Assembly: GCA_022453515.1 (NCBI GenBank)
Contig: JAJNNY010000038.1
Coordinates: 124,001 to 188,000 of the forward strand
DNA: 64,000 bases
DNA from: Astrocystis sublimbata
Lineage: Eukaryota > Ascomycota > Sordariomycetes > Xylariales > Xylariaceae
Direction: 5' to 3'
Position 1 is the stretch's first letter; each line of letters starts with the position of its first letter. Under the pieces are notes generated by a model, which had not been told where the DNA came from, did not search any database, and saw only the letters and a program-made list of their open reading frames with translations. The position numbers were made by a program, and so were the translations under genes. This document shows positions 21,926 through 34,062 of the stretch, one piece after another.

Positions 21926-24763
21926 ATAGCGAGACTGGCAGGGCGTCCCAACTTTCCCAATACATTCTCATCCCACCTCTACGTATTTTTGTTTCCCATG
22001 GTTATGACGCTATATGATCTCGCCGAACAGTGCGTAGTCATGCACGGTACAATCACGATATCTCCAGAACAGGAAGAACCATCGATCGAGTTCGCTTGCT
22101 CACAGGCCACCACATTACCGTTTCCACTAATATCTCCTGGGCCACACCTGACTCTTGCACCGACTGAATAGATGGGCACACGCCATTGCACTGGCATTCA
22201 CACGTGTCCTCAAACTTCTTCCCTGCTAGATGGGGATTACATCGGCGATACAACGATCGTCACTTCACGACAAGGACGAGTACGAACAGGGCGTGCGGTA
22301 TGCGAAATACTAGTAAATGAAAACTGGAAAGATTCAAGATCCCTCCAGTGATTGATATTCCGCTTAATCCTGTAATAACCATAGTACAACCAACAGACTG
22401 CTGTAAACTGGGTTGCATTTATAATAAATAGATGATAAACAGTATTGGCATTGGTTTATAAAGGATTAACATAGATGGTATGTTGTTCCGAAGGGCACTT
22501 TGATTTCATTTTCACGCCACGGGCAGGGTTGTTATGTTGTCTGAGTTGCTTTGGCCAAAAGTCCCGAGCGTTTTGATCCGATTATTCTCGTTAGTGCAGC
22601 TCGTTAGGAGAATGAGAATATGCTTGACACTGAACTCACCGCCCGTCGTCGGCAGTATCCCTTCCATCGTCATAGTACCCAAGTTGCAAGAACGGCCATC
22701 GACCCTATTGCTCTCCGGATCTTGCTACGCTGGGCAATACTGTTACTACTTACGGGGAGATACATATACCTGAAACTAGAGCTGATCATAGCAGCTGATC
22801 ATGCTCCATGTCCTTGTAGCACACCAGTTTAGTTGTATATTTCAGTTGTATATCAAGAAGAAAATCTACTATGTATTACAAGCATCTAGCCATGAGGTCA
22901 GGTCCCCAGCGGTGAGAATTTCGCAACCGCATAAACCACACGAGATACGTTTATTGCCAATGTATCTACAAACCTGTTCGATACGCCTTACATGCATTAA
23001 CCCCGTCTCTTTAAACATATCGGTAGCCTATGATAAATAAAGTAACATAATTAGCAGATATAAACAGATAGGACACATGGCCCCACGAAAGTGAACCGAG
23101 AAAAAACATGTGTGTTTTAATCTTATTAAAACAGCTTGCTTGTTATAGGTAATCACACTTAGTAGGCCAAGCTTAACTTTTCTTATATCTGTGTTTGTTC
23201 TCTTTAGTACTAGTATGTTCTAAACATGCGAACATTTCCCCTATATTTCTTTCCTTCCCCGCCTACCGTACAACTGTATCACAATCGTACACAAAGGGAC
23301 CCCTGACACTCAAAGAGGAGTTCCTGAGAGACTCACACTCAAGGGCCACTGTTATATTAATATCACCTCGCCTTAGAAGCCCCCAATGTTCACGAGAAGT
23401 ATCTGCTTGCGAATACAAAAATTCTTGTTCGAATGAAGCGATATAAGAACACCACCGAGATCCTTCTTCTGAAACTATAACACCTCGACCTTATTATCTG
23501 CTCTCTAGTCTCTTATATACACATCCCGACGGCGAGATCCAGATTAAGACGGACTTATTCAAGGGGCTCAGTATTTCGCGTAGACGGCAGGGTGAAACGT
23601 GGAAAAGACAGCAGTTGGCACAGTTCAAGTCACTTCGTTGCAACGTACCTAATGTTTAGGAATAAAGCAACTGAGCAGCACGCAAGAGGTGACTCTCTAC
23701 AAGTCGAGTTCAAGCCAGGGATATTGATGTAGTTGTTATGATGTTACGAGTCTTCTAACCAGTACATAGATTCCGACCAGATTACCAGCATGATGCCATC
23801 CCTGCCAATATTGTTGGATGGCATTCGCGGCATAAAGCTGGCAAGCTTACAAGGCACCACGTCGTCCATGAGGGGAACGTGGTACCTGTGACACATGGTG
23901 TGGACACATGAAATACCTAGGTATGCTCTAATAACGTGGTGACATGCTCTCTGTGCCTGAGGATCACAAAATGACTACATAGTGTTTGTTCATTTCCATC
24001 CCATCAGTCCGCCACTCCTGAGTATAGTCGTTGCCGGATGTAGATTGTGCCCAATGCTTGATTTTTCATATTCGTTTTCTACTTTGCAGGCAATCAAAGC
24101 ACCTTGTCTTGTTCATCGATTGACTCGGTTCGATATTTGTCCAAGGTCCTCAGCTACAGTTGCGTCCCATGTCTCTGGTCATCCCAAATTTACCGCAGAG
24201 GTTTCCTGTAGGCTAGGGAGCAAGCTGTCATGATTGCAGATATATAGTATCCCAGGCACGTATTCGAGCAGTCAGCGGTGGCTGAATCGACCCGGAAGAA
24301 CATGGCTGAAATTGTGGATTTAAGGCAAAATGATGGTACGTCATGGCGGTTTGGCAACTCAACAAGCCCATCACATCAACATGGCCACACGAGTCACTGC
24401 AATATTCCCATTTCTGTTGTCACTCTAGACAAATGGAACCAAAACTTCCAGATATCCGTTCTCAATTTCAATCTATGCATGTGACACTACCGTCCAGGGT
24501 GTTACTCCAAATTCTTCCCACCTCCTTAAACGCCTTCCAAATTCGCAACAAAGAAAAAAAAAAGGTTGGGTATCAAATCCTTCCTCCTTCGCCAATTGCA
24601 CAATGGCACATGAAAACAACGAGCAGGGTCCTGTTGTTTCTCCTGCATTGCGTGTACGCTTGCGGACGCCCAGATCCCTAGATGGAAACTTTCCATGGTC
24701 TTGATGTCGTAGTCTTCATGACAACTTTTCCTATCTGCATCACAGATCCATTCAAGGGGGTGT

Positions 24764-25462
24764 CTAGTGGTGAGGGGCTGGGGATCCGGCGTCATCGAGA
24801 ACCTCGAATATGCCGCTGATCTTGCGCGTCGGTGCCCGCGCAGGACCGCCGAAGATGTCGAGGGTCGGCGATAGCGCCCTGGCGGGCGACGGCTCTAGCA
24901 AGTCAAGTTGGGGCGCTTCGCTGTCGGGCTGTGCGTAGGGGGAGAACGAGCGAGGTGTGAAGGGCGATGAGCGCGTGGACGAAGGACTTGGCGAGGAGGA
25001 GGGAAGCGCGGTCCGGGCATCGACCAGGTAGGCAGCCAGTAGCTCGGTGAGGTCGGCGGTGGCTGCGGGCGTGGGGAGAGAGAAGACGGGGCGGCTGATG
25101 CGCTTGTACGAGCGTGGTGTCTTGCTGGGGCTCTGGAGGGGCTCGCGGCTGTCGGGCTCGGGGTCTTGGTGGACGGAAGCCCGTTTGCTCTGGCGCCTCC
25201 TGAGCTCCGTCTGCTTCCTGGGCGACAGCGAGGTCAAAAACTTGCGGCGCGGTGCTGGCGACACTGGTTGTGGGTGGCTTGACGTGCGGCTCTGGCCGGG
25301 ATGCTCGAAGAAGTCGATGCCCTTGGCCACGGGGATGTTCCCGGACACGGTGGACTCGGCCTCGCGGAGAAGCAGTTCAATCTGGCTTTCGTCGAGTTCG
25401 GCTAGGACGTTCAGGACGCGGTCGATCGACGACTTGGACCGGTGGTGCGATTTGCGCGGCAT
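24764..25462 (-). CDS. Ser/Pro/Arg-rich hypothetical protein, 232 aa
   Basis: Single exon starting at the ATG of MPRKSHHRSKSSIDRVLNVL. The first ~45 residues predict an amphipathic helix (DRVLNVLAELDESQIELLLREAE). The middle is basic and Ser/Pro-rich with many SP and SPRK-type sites, suggesting a phosphorylated, disordered protein. The C-terminus has a compact motif, TRKISGIFEVLDD, that may be a short interaction segment. Strong GC3 bias and the clean single frame support a real gene. I do not recognise a family, and nothing shows a function. Confidence 0.7.
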   Translation of the reverse strand: MPRKSHHRSKSSIDRVLNVLAELDESQIELLLREAESTVSGNIPVAKGIDFFEHPGQSRTSSHPQPVSPAPRRKFLTSLSPRKQTELRRRQSKRASVHQDPEPDSREPLQSPSKTPRSYKRISRPVFSLPTPAATADLTELLAAYLVDARTALPSSSPSPSSTRSSPFTPRSFSPYAQPDSEAPQLDLLEPSPARALSPTLDIFGGPARAPTRKISGIFEVLDDAGSPAPHH

Positions 25463-26767
25463 GTTGGGTGTTCTTGGCTGTTCTCTCTCGACGCGGATGG
25501 GTTCGCGCAGTGCACTTGCGTGTCTATAGAGCGACGTCTCGTGGTGCCAGAACCGACAGGGGCTGGAGCGGAAGCAGGATGCATTTAAAAGCTGGCAATT
25601 GGAGATCGGGACCTCAAATCAATGGGTGGGCAGTAGGAGGTATGTAGGAGGTATGTACATGTAGGTAGGAGGTATGGTAGATGTACGAGTAGACAGCCGT
25701 GACAGCTCCTAGCTGGAGGTAAGCATTCCTCAAGGTTCCAGGTTGTAGGTACCTCCTAACCTTGAAGTAAATATATTTAATAAGGGCGGTTCCAGGCTAC
25801 CTCCTAGCAGCACCCGGCCCTGCGCCGTCGGCCAATGAGCACACACGGACCGCCCTGGAGAGCCACTACTACCTACTTCTGTAACTGGGAAGCATCAGTG
25901 TTTCACCGGGCATGCTTGGCCCAGGGGCTCGGTAACCTCTGCGGGACGGAGCGCCTGTGGATTCAGGACCCCAGCTCGCCCACCTGGGGGCACCCATAGC
26001 ACCCATAGCACCCATACCTACAGCCCTTACCTGCAGGCAGGTGAGATAAACTGCTGGTCGTCCCATGTTCGTCCGGGCTTCCGTCCCGGCCACCTCGAAC
26101 GAACCATTGTCAGGGAGCATCGTCCGAATGTGTGCGCTTTGAGACACTTTCCTTTCCCAGACAGAACTCAGGGGTCAACAACTCAGCCAATGTTTCGCGT
26201 GCACAGGCGAGACAGATAAAGTGATATTTCAAGACATTGATAGACTGAGACCAGGCAAGTAGCCTTGGTTCTAGAGCGATAGTGGTGGGCCGCCCTGCAT
26301 CTAGACGCCAATACTCGTATGAGATACTCGCACGCACCGTCGATCATGATATGCCGACCGAAAACAATTGCGAACGAAACAATTGTACATATACTACTCG
26401 TACCTGCTGTGCTGCCGCGTGATATACATAGTATCCTTTAAGTAGTCTGTCTGCATAAGGCCGAAGATGCTCGGGCAAATGGACGAACCCTGCCGCCGAG
26501 ATGCCATTTCAGATGATCATTGTGTCCAGTGACGCCACATCCAGTGGTTGCAAAAGACAGAGAGATAACCATAGGAAAGGGGAGTGTGCTGGTGGAAATG
26601 AGTGCCCTATTGGGGACCATCCTCATAGCCACTGTTAGAGACAAAGAGTTAGACTCTACCTTCTTTTGGGGAAGTTTTTGACTTGTGAACTCGTAGGTGT
26701 CCCAAGCGCATGCATGCTTATGCAGCCTTGAAGAGCAGAACGTTTGCTGAATCGGAGAAACAAAGAC
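25463..26767. other. Intergenic with AGGAGGTATG repeats
   Basis: Upstream of the Ser/Pro-rich gene. Imperfect AGGAGGTATGT / TAGGTAGG repeats lie at about 25635-25700 and CCTCCTA words at about 25735-25805. Tandem ACCCATAGC occurs at about 25993-26020. No gene is seen. Confidence 0.45.
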
Positions 26768-27085
26768 TCAAATAAATCCGGCCTTCAATGTACTTGCTAC
26801 CTGCGATACGACGACCTCATTGTCTCGACGAGTATCATTTTGGTGGTTTCGGTCGTTGTAGCCATCCTTACAACCACCATTGTATGCATCACGATAGCCC
26901 ATAGCCCTCCTTCCAGCCTTGATGAAGATGCCCATGGGCGTCATTGTTGTTGGGGGGGGGTAAGCGACAAGCCATGTCAGGAAAGAGACGAGCAGCAACT
27001 TGAACGTATCAGAAAGAACACCAAGGGAAGCGAAGGTGCCTATTGTTATACGTGTCTGTTCTTCGGCAAGTTGATCGGCTAACAT
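26768..27085 (-). other. Possible small membrane protein ORF, 105 aa
   Basis: The frame begins with an ATG at 27085 and reads MLADQLAEEQTRITIGTFAS, then a hydrophobic segment around LLLVSFLTWLVAYPPP, then a polar, Gly/Asn/Asp-rich tail (GYRDAYNGGCKDGYNDRNHQ). The pattern is protein-like and the gene would be divergent from Caf16, 355 bp away. An overlapping plus-strand frame also has a hydrophobic run, no family is recognised, and a G10 run sits inside the frame. Treat it as a candidate only. Confidence 0.28.
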
Positions 27086-27440
27086 CCACCTCGATATTTC
27101 CCATCGAGTGTGAGGAAGAGGAGCTGAGAGCGACTTATTTATTGCCCGCCTCCTACGTTTTCCGGCGGCAATACCGTACGTACAACCAGTAAGAGCACAC
27201 TGTACGCCATCACCATCTGCGCAGACAACACCTGGGCATAGTCCACTCCACTTGATTGGCGCTATTCAAAACCCTCATGGGAACATAAACGTCAGACAGT
27301 CCATTTATCATAGTCAAAGGCTTGGAACCGGATTGGAAACACTTCTCTAAGACGCCGTGAGAGCTTCCAGCTTCCAGCCTGATTTTCCTTCTCCCATTCT
27401 TTCCCGGCCTCCATCAAGGAACATAGCGTCACATAGCATC

Positions 27441-28708
27441 ATGGCACCGCCCGAGATCAACGTCAAAAATCTGACGTACACTTTCCCCCAGTATGACACA
27501 GGGTTGACCAATGTCTCTCTGGACGTGCCTGCGCGCAGCCGCACGCTACTCATCGGCGCCAACGGCGCAGGCAAGACTACACTCTTGCGTCTGCTTGCTG
27601 GAAAGCGTCTCGCGCCTAGCAATACCATTAACATCTCCGGAGTGGACCCTTTCAAAGAGGGCCTCGAAGGCGTCACCTATCTAGGACTGGAATGGGTCCT
27701 TAATCCCATTGTTCGTACGGATATCGGTGTCGATGAACTCCTTCGCTCTGTGGGCGGCGATGCTTACCCTGCGCGCCGGGATGAGTTGATTCAAGTTCTT
27801 GATATCGACGTGAAGTGGCGCAGTGAGTTAAACCACATGTGATGCAATCTCCCCAAGGTGTTGTGTCGTAGTCGTGTCTCTCTTCTGGTTATATTCATGC
27901 ACAAGAGTTCCGCTTGACATAGCCATCGTCAGTAGATGACCCCTGGCAAGAGGTAACTACTGACACAAACTATTGCAGTGAGCGCCGTCAGTGACGGCGA
28001 GAGGCGGCGCGTGCAGCTCGCCATGGGCCTTATTCGCCCCTGGACAGTCCTCCTACTCGACGAGATCACTGTAGACCTTGATGTGCTGAGTCGAGCAGAG
28101 TTTCTCGGCTGGCTAAAGCAGGAGACGGAGGCCCGCGAATGCACCATCGTCTATGCTACGCAGTGAGCAACTCCTGGAGTCATTTGTTCCCCCTTCTGAC
28201 ATGTCTCGGGAGCATAAATTGCCCTAATAGGTATCTATGCTCCCGAGACACCTGCAAAGCACTGTTTGATGAGCAATTCGTTTACTGTAAAAGGCAACTA
28301 CTGACTCCAGCGGTTGCAGTATTCTCGACAATCTAGCGGGCTGGCCCACCCACCTCGTCCACATGCATCTCGGCACAATTCGTGAATGGGGACCTACGGA
28401 TCAGTTCCTCGGCGACCGCGCGAACCTGCAGAGTACAGGGAACAGTCGCCTCGGCGAATTGGTGCTGGGTTGGCTGCGCGTGGATTTGAAGGATCGCGGC
28501 CCGCGAAACCTCCAAATCCACGGCACCGAGGGAATGACTGTGAGTTCTTTACTTCCTCCTTCCTCCTTGCCGTCACATTGCGCTCCGGAAACACCCGCAA
28601 GCTATGAAGTTTTGCATCCAATATTCACTGTTTATGGAAATACTGACTCTAGGCTTGCAGTATTCGACCGGAGGTATTGGCGGTTATGGTCTCGAGCACA
28701 AAGATTAA
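27441..28708 (+). CDS. CAF16: Caf16-type soluble ABC ATPase, 277 aa
   Basis: Four exons: 27441-27822, 27979-28162, 28320-28539 and 28661-28708. Caf16 is a soluble, single-domain ABC protein linked in yeast to the Ccr4-Not complex. Walker A is at residues 39-47 (GANGAGKTT), the signature loop is [13 protein letters not shown] (residues 131-143; SDGER in place of LSGGQ, as in the family), and Walker B is [12 protein letters not shown] with D155/E156. There are no membrane segments. The H-loop region follows at IVYATH, with the His created by splicing (CA|T). The short last exon encodes [15 protein letters not shown], a Gly/Tyr tail typical of fungal Caf16. The start is the ATG giving [16 protein letters not shown]; an in-frame non-ATG extension to 27357 was not used. 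Introns are 156, 157 and 121 nt. The gene converges with Mis6, 399 bp away. Confidence 0.93.
28174..28310 (+). other. Nested hairpin inside Caf16 intron 2
   Basis: Inside the 157-nt intron (28163-28319), the arm TGTCTCGGGAGCATA (28202-28216) is perfectly complementary to TATGCTCCCGAGACA (28236-28250), a 15-bp stem with a 19-nt loop. Outside it, CTGGAGTCA (28174-28182) pairs with TGACTCCAG (28302-28310), a 9-bp stem that brings the two splice sites close together. The pairing is read directly from the sequence; its function is inferred. Confidence 0.85.
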
Positions 28709-29107
28709 GCTGGGGACGTGGCTAGTTGAAACTTTGATTGGGGGCTATAGTCAGGATGCCTGTTGGGGAGAAACATGGATTTTGCTATGAGTGGCATAAC
28801 ACGGCGTTGGGCGACTTGCAATTAACTTGCATATGCGGGCGTAGAATGCTTCACCATCGCCATTAAACGGCGTTTACAGGGGCTCTTTTCATTGACCGTC
28901 TTGGATTCCACCTGAACCCGGGAAACGAAATTCCAAGATACCCTTTCAACAATGGCTTAATCGCAATATGTTAGAGATTTTAACGTACAGAAGATGTCAG
29001 CTTAAGCAACAATAGTCTTTGTGTCTAAGCATCTATGCGTGGCTAGCGTGTTGAATGTTATGCGGCAACCATAGAGACAAGCTCTCTTGGACAGATGGAG
29101 CCATGGA
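28709..29107. other. Intergenic between convergent Caf16 and Mis6
   Basis: 399 bp expected to hold the two 3' UTRs. Nothing else is recognised. Confidence 0.5.
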
Positions 29108-31634
29108 CTAAGCAGTCGCGTGACGTTTTCGTAGTGTTCCAATGGTAATAGACAGCAAGTGCTCAACCCCGTTCATCCCGCTCTTATCCAAATAACCAAG
29201 GACGCCACGGCGGTAATCATCCCACGAAATGTTTATACCCCCCCGATCGGCCAGCATCTTCAAGGAGGCTTTTGTGACGGGTCCAGCATGCTTGATTTGA
29301 ATGCCCTCTTGTTCTTCTTCCTCTTCTTCTAATTCTCGCAAGGATGAAATGGCGTATAGACTGAAGACGGGTGAGAAGGATAACGAGAAGAGACTCGCAA
29401 GAGAAGCATTCATTGAATGGCTTGCGACAAAAGACGAGAGGCCCTTAACTACGGGTTGAGAGACCATGCATCCTTTTGCGTTGGAATCTTGGTCACTCAA
29501 GGCGCGCTGTCTCCATAAGCAGTTGCATATGTCCATTATAAACCCGTTGAACTCAGATATATGCGCAGGCGCATGGTTGACATGGGCTACCTCCATTGCG
29601 TCCTGGAACCCTGTTTTGTATTTAGCAACAACGGTACAAACGCGGGACACAATAAGCGGCGAGGCAGCGAAAAACATATTGTAGATCAGCATCGCTGGCG
29701 GGATCGCGTTGGCTTCCCCATGTGCGAAAAGATGAGCATCGGAAGTGAGAGATGACGTCTGGTAATAGAAATCTAGAACCTTTCCGTGCGTCGACATGTG
29801 AGGCCATGTCTGAATGAGGGCTAAGCCGAGCTGATTGACGTGTGTAACAAGACTTGCAGCACTTTCGGATGCTTGTGCGAGTTTCTTCTCAGACGTCGCC
29901 CAATGCACTATCCATCGACGTAGTAGCGAGGTGTAAAAAATCAACATCTGAGACTGAGACTCAGGAGTTCCGTCGAATACTTTTCGCTCGAGAAGTTGGA
30001 ATATGTTGACCAACAGTTCTACATTCTATTAGCTTCAGTGTTAAGTTCGTATCTCCGTCATTCTCACCTTGAAAGGTCGCTAGCGGCGTGTATGTCAAGA
30101 TTTCGAGAATCAATTCTCTCCCTTCGAGACCATCCCATATGTTCATGAGTTCTCTCAGGAAAGCCAGAAATATAGGAGGTAGGGCCTATCAGGGTGTTAG
30201 CCACGATTCGAACAAGATTTGATTGTATCTCGCTCGTACTTTGGTCGCTGCAACGTAACTCTGTAAAGTACGAAGAATAACTGTCAAGTCAATATCGGAA
30301 TCACCCGCCGCCAGGTCTTGCGTATACGACTCAAGCCAATTGCAAGCTCGGGCATGTCCCTCGGCTTCTGGTCTCAACAAAAGGGTTTTTTGCAGCAGAG
30401 GATCGCCAAGTATTGCGATTAGCTGATTGGGTAGCTCGATTTTATCCAGATTCTTTACGAAACCATCGACGTTCTCGATCTCCTCGAGTGTTATAGAGTC
30501 CTGAGTCGGTTAGCCAATGGGACTAGCCATCAGATGTTCACCTCGGGCTAAGGAGGCGACTGACCTCAGTTGCATGATATGTATGAACTTCTGGGATGGG
30601 CCAACTGGCGGCGCCCTTCAACCTATGGCGCGCGACCTTGAAGGCATCTTGCCGGTTTTCTGCACGAGATGAGTTCCGTTGTGCATGGGCTCGTTGAATG
30701 TCAGCAAGCCTCTCGCGCCAAAGCGGATCCGGATGCTTTTTCTAGTCAGCAGTCATCCATGTTGCCAACTGATCAGACGCACATTGAAAGCCGATGCTTT
30801 ACCTCGAATTGCATCTCCAACTATGATCTCGGGGTAATAGTCTTTGTAAACTCTTAGTAGACCTGTAAGCGGTGGGTCGTTGCCAGTTTGTCGAGACAGC
30901 ATGAGGCTGTCGATGGATTAGTAGCGGGCTACAAGCATGCGCTGGCGTTGATACTGACAGTGCCTGGATTCTATAAGGACGAACATGACGACGGCGCGTT
31001 ACGAGTGCTAGCAAGTGGCACGCGTAGTTCCTACAGACGTGAGCTATGAGGACTTCCTGATGGCACTGCGATACCTACCTGAGCGCTGCAGTGTCAAGTA
31101 GATTGAACAGAACGGAGTAGGCGCGGGAAAAGCAAGTCCGATTCTCGGCAACGTGTTGTACCATGACGAGCCATTTCAGCAAAGCAGATTGGATTGCGAG
31201 GGAGGGCTTCAGCTTGCCATGGCCAAGGGAGCCGATGACCTTGATAACGAGATCTTCCTCCACAGGTGTGGCGGGGTACAAGTTCCTGGCAATGGTAGCC
31301 AGGCTAGCTTGGTCCAGAAAGTTCGGGACGGTAAGCAGATCGATCAACTCGTTCAGGTCAGCCGGTAGAAGGCCATGATCGTAGGCTAACGAGGCCAACT
31401 TCTCAATCCTTGGTTTAACACTCGCCCCCCGTTGTTTTGCCGGCAATTGCGATGCTTTTCATTTCAGTAATGGTTCAGTGTCTGAGAGCGGATCGCGAGC
31501 ATACCTTGAAGAATGTCGAACAGCGGCTCATGCAGCTCTGGCGCACCGGCAGCCGAAGTTGATGTATCTTGGGCTCTCCTCGAGGCATGCTGTTGCGGCT
31601 CCCCTAATTGCTCACCATCTGTAATGCGAGACAT
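29108..31634 (-). CDS. Mis6/CENP-I family inner kinetochore protein, 722 aa, eight exons
   Basis: Mis6 (CENP-I, yeast Ctf3) belongs to the constitutive centromere-associated network and helps load and hold CENP-A chromatin. Exons: 31634-31505, 31454-31079, 31030-30959, 30906-30783, 30741-30565, 30500-30240, 30185-30068 and 30018-29108; the joined length is 2169 nt. The family core is clear: LDQASLATIARNLYPATPVE, GSLGHGKLKPSLAIQSALLK, then RRRHVRPYRIQAL and YYPEIIVGDAIRGKASAF, and further on LPNQLIAILGDPLLQKTLLL and ELLVNIFQLLERKVF. The start MSRITDGEQLGEPQQH is the first ATG of a short, plausible exon 1. The intron between exons 4 and 5 is only 41 nt, so that join is the least certain; it inserts two Lys after SAFN relative to what I expect of the family. 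The C-terminal part carries a Glu run (ELEEEEEEQEG). Confidence 0.9.
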
Positions 31635-33019
31635 ATTGCCAGCATGTGACCAAAGTGTGAGCTGGGGAAGCGGCTTGCAGACGGAGGATAGACATGCACG
31701 GGTTGACCAAATACCGGACCTTGGAGTTACATGTTACTAATCACATCCCCATGTAGGGAAGCACCTGAAATGAAGCTTGGTGAATTTGACGCGCTTTCAG
31801 CATGTCTCATCAAGCGCGTTGGCCTATGGCACCGATCAGGCTTAAGTAAAGTACCTAGGTAGGTAAGGTATTGTCTTGATATTATTCTACTAGGTACTTA
31901 GTAAACGGCGAGGCACGTGGGGTGCCCGCCAGGCTGCGGTCGAGGTTTCTGCCAGGTGATGGATGGGCTTCCGGGTTTGTAACAACCTTCTTGTACCCGG
32001 TCACAAATATGTTACCTGTGTTCAGAACCCAGGCACCTGCCTAGGCATCTATCTAATCTACATGTAGATAGTTGCAACAGACTGTCACACGCATCTGTTC
32101 TATATTTTCTGACGTGTTCACTCCCTTGATCCATCTTGGGCTACACCTGAACAAGCACACAAGGTCGCGTATCGCTTCACATGTACATTTGCCTTGGATA
32201 CTTAGGTAGGTACCTAAGGTTACTAGTAGGCAGTACATAACAGTTCAGTGGGTGCTAGGTAACCAAGATTAGGTACCTAAGGCTATAGGTAGTACCGGGC
32301 AGATATCGACTACCTAAGGTATGCCCTGTACCGCGTACCTACCTACATGTAGGTAGGTAGGTAGGTGCCTTCAATTGATACGGGCGGGCACTTGGTGCAC
32401 TGAAGCTTACACCCATATAGCGCACCAGAAGTGCTGCAGCTACGTGCCAGTGTAGATACCAGATACGTAGACCTCAGAGTCCTGGGTATCAAATGCAGAA
32501 TGTTGCTTGGGCGTTGCTGTAAATGCACCTAGATATTGTGCAACACCACTCCTCAAGGCAGATTCCAAGGTGCTTGCTTTTCACCCCAGCAGGAACCGTC
32601 TGTTGGAACTTGGGATTACGCTTACGCCCATCTCCGGGGTCAGGCCCGTAGTGAGGGAGGATACCCTAAGTACCTATACCCAAGGTACCTACCTACTACA
32701 TAGTAGTGAGGCGAGGCGAGGGTCGAGGGTCTGTGTCACCACGCCCGCCTTTTTCTTCGCCTGGCCCGCCTGGATTCTTCCATCGTCAACCCTTTACCGT
32801 CTATTGCCGTCCTACCGCCTATGAGAGTGCATGCGGTTGTCAGCCTACATATGAAGCCCACTCTCTCAGTGAGAAGTCGATGCATGCGTGATGCGTGGCG
32901 ACATATTATCCACGGTGCCCCTCTCGCCCGCGTCCGTGTCCGTGAGTCGTTGTGCAACTTGAACTCTTGTGGCCCTCGCAGGCTCGCACACAGGAGGTGA
33001 GGTGAGGAGGTTCCTCTTC

Positions 33020-33043
33020 AAGGTCCCAAGGTCCCAAGGTCCC
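33020..33043 (+). repeat. (AAGGTCCC)x3 tandem repeat
   Basis: Three perfect copies of an 8-mer in the intergenic region. Confidence 0.9.
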
Positions 33044-33165
33044 ATCGACCAATGCGACCCAGGCTCCTATGCCACTTTGCAACCTGTGCAATCCGGCAAT
33101 TCCCAATTGACCGACCATCATGCCGTTCGTTACCATGCGAGCCATGTACTGGAGCGGCAACCTTG

Positions 33166-33189
33166 CCCTGCCCTGCCCTGCCCTGCCCT
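33166..33189 (+). repeat. (CCCTG)x4 tandem repeat
   Basis: Four perfect CCCTG copies plus a partial fifth. Confidence 0.9.
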
Positions 33190-33709
33190 ACCACCTCGGC
33201 GGTTTGACTTGACCTGGCCCGTGTGAGCCGCTGAGAAAACAGAAAACATCATGGGAATCAGGTGTGCAGTACACACGAGCGAGCGAGGAGCATGCCAGCC
33301 AGCATGCGTTGTGGCGGAATGGCTGGCTGACAAGCGGCGCTTACAGAGTGCCGGGTCTTTTTTACCCTTACCTTGTCATTCACGCGCAATGTGTGCAACG
33401 TAGACTGTATTGTCATCCCCCCTTCCACCCTCTTCGGGCTGCCTCGATGGAGTTCCTGCGTAACCACTCTCACGGAAGTTTAAGGAACTGTGCCACCTAG
33501 GATGGGTTGTGTCGACTCGCCCGTGCGAGGCCTTTACCGAACTCCACCCTGTAAGCAAGCAAGCAACTCTTACACGGCATATACTAGCTACCAAGTCTGG
33601 CCGTCTTATTCATTGCTGTCATCCTTTGACTAGGTACGCTGGAGAACCACCAAGTTCCAGATAGACCGACCCTATGCTATGCTATTTTGCAGCCATAAGC
33701 CAGTCTATG

Positions 33710-33737
33710 CCCGCAACCCGCAACCCGCAACCCGCAA
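33710..33737 (+). repeat. (CCCGCAA)x4 tandem repeat
   Basis: Four perfect copies of a 7-mer. Superficially similar to a telomere-type heptamer, but the sequence is unlike fungal TTAGGG telomeres. Confidence 0.9.
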
Positions 33738-34062
33738 CCTGCCTGCTTGCTAATGACGTGATCCCAGACTGTCGAGCCCTGTTCTCGTCATTGGGTACCT
33801 TGTTGCCTGTTGCAGTCGTCCACGAGTTGAACCACTCCTTCTGCCGACACCCAGACCGGGGTGCCAGCGTATTAATTTAATTGCCTTTCTTTGGCCCTCA
33901 GGAGTTGCCGCACAGCATTTTCTCCCGCTCAACGCGCTTTTTTCCCGCGCGTTGTGCATATCATCTTTGGAAACCCAAATCTTAATTAGGATTGGCTTTC
34001 GTCCACTAACACCAGGCCTCGCTGCCAATCACTCTGCCTACCATACACCGCCACCACTCATC

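Larger units (their letters stand above)
18362..24763. other. Large gene-poor intergenic region, 6.4 kb
   Basis: I find no gene with family likeness or a coherent exon structure. Base composition is mixed rather than strongly AT-rich, so it does not look like a heavily RIP-mutated repeat block. Open frames of 60-183 codons occur on both strands, often overlapping, as expected by chance. The longest are 18484-19035 (+) and 21413-21925 (-). Visible structure: CCTAGGTAC words near 18502 and 18572, a Pro-coding GC-rich island at about 18640-19080, a 22-bp palindrome at 19833, GATC/GATT runs at about 20930-20950, and short direct repeats near 22780-22855. Confidence 0.5.

Noticed and set aside
27357..27440. 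Upstream extension of Caf16
   Set aside because: The extension starts without an ATG and adds residues not expected in the family; the ATG at 27441 gives the normal N-terminus.
33710..33737. CCCGCAA heptamers as telomere-like or CRISPR-like repeat
   Set aside because: Only four head-to-tail copies without spacers; unlike TTAGGG telomeres, and CRISPR does not occur in fungi.
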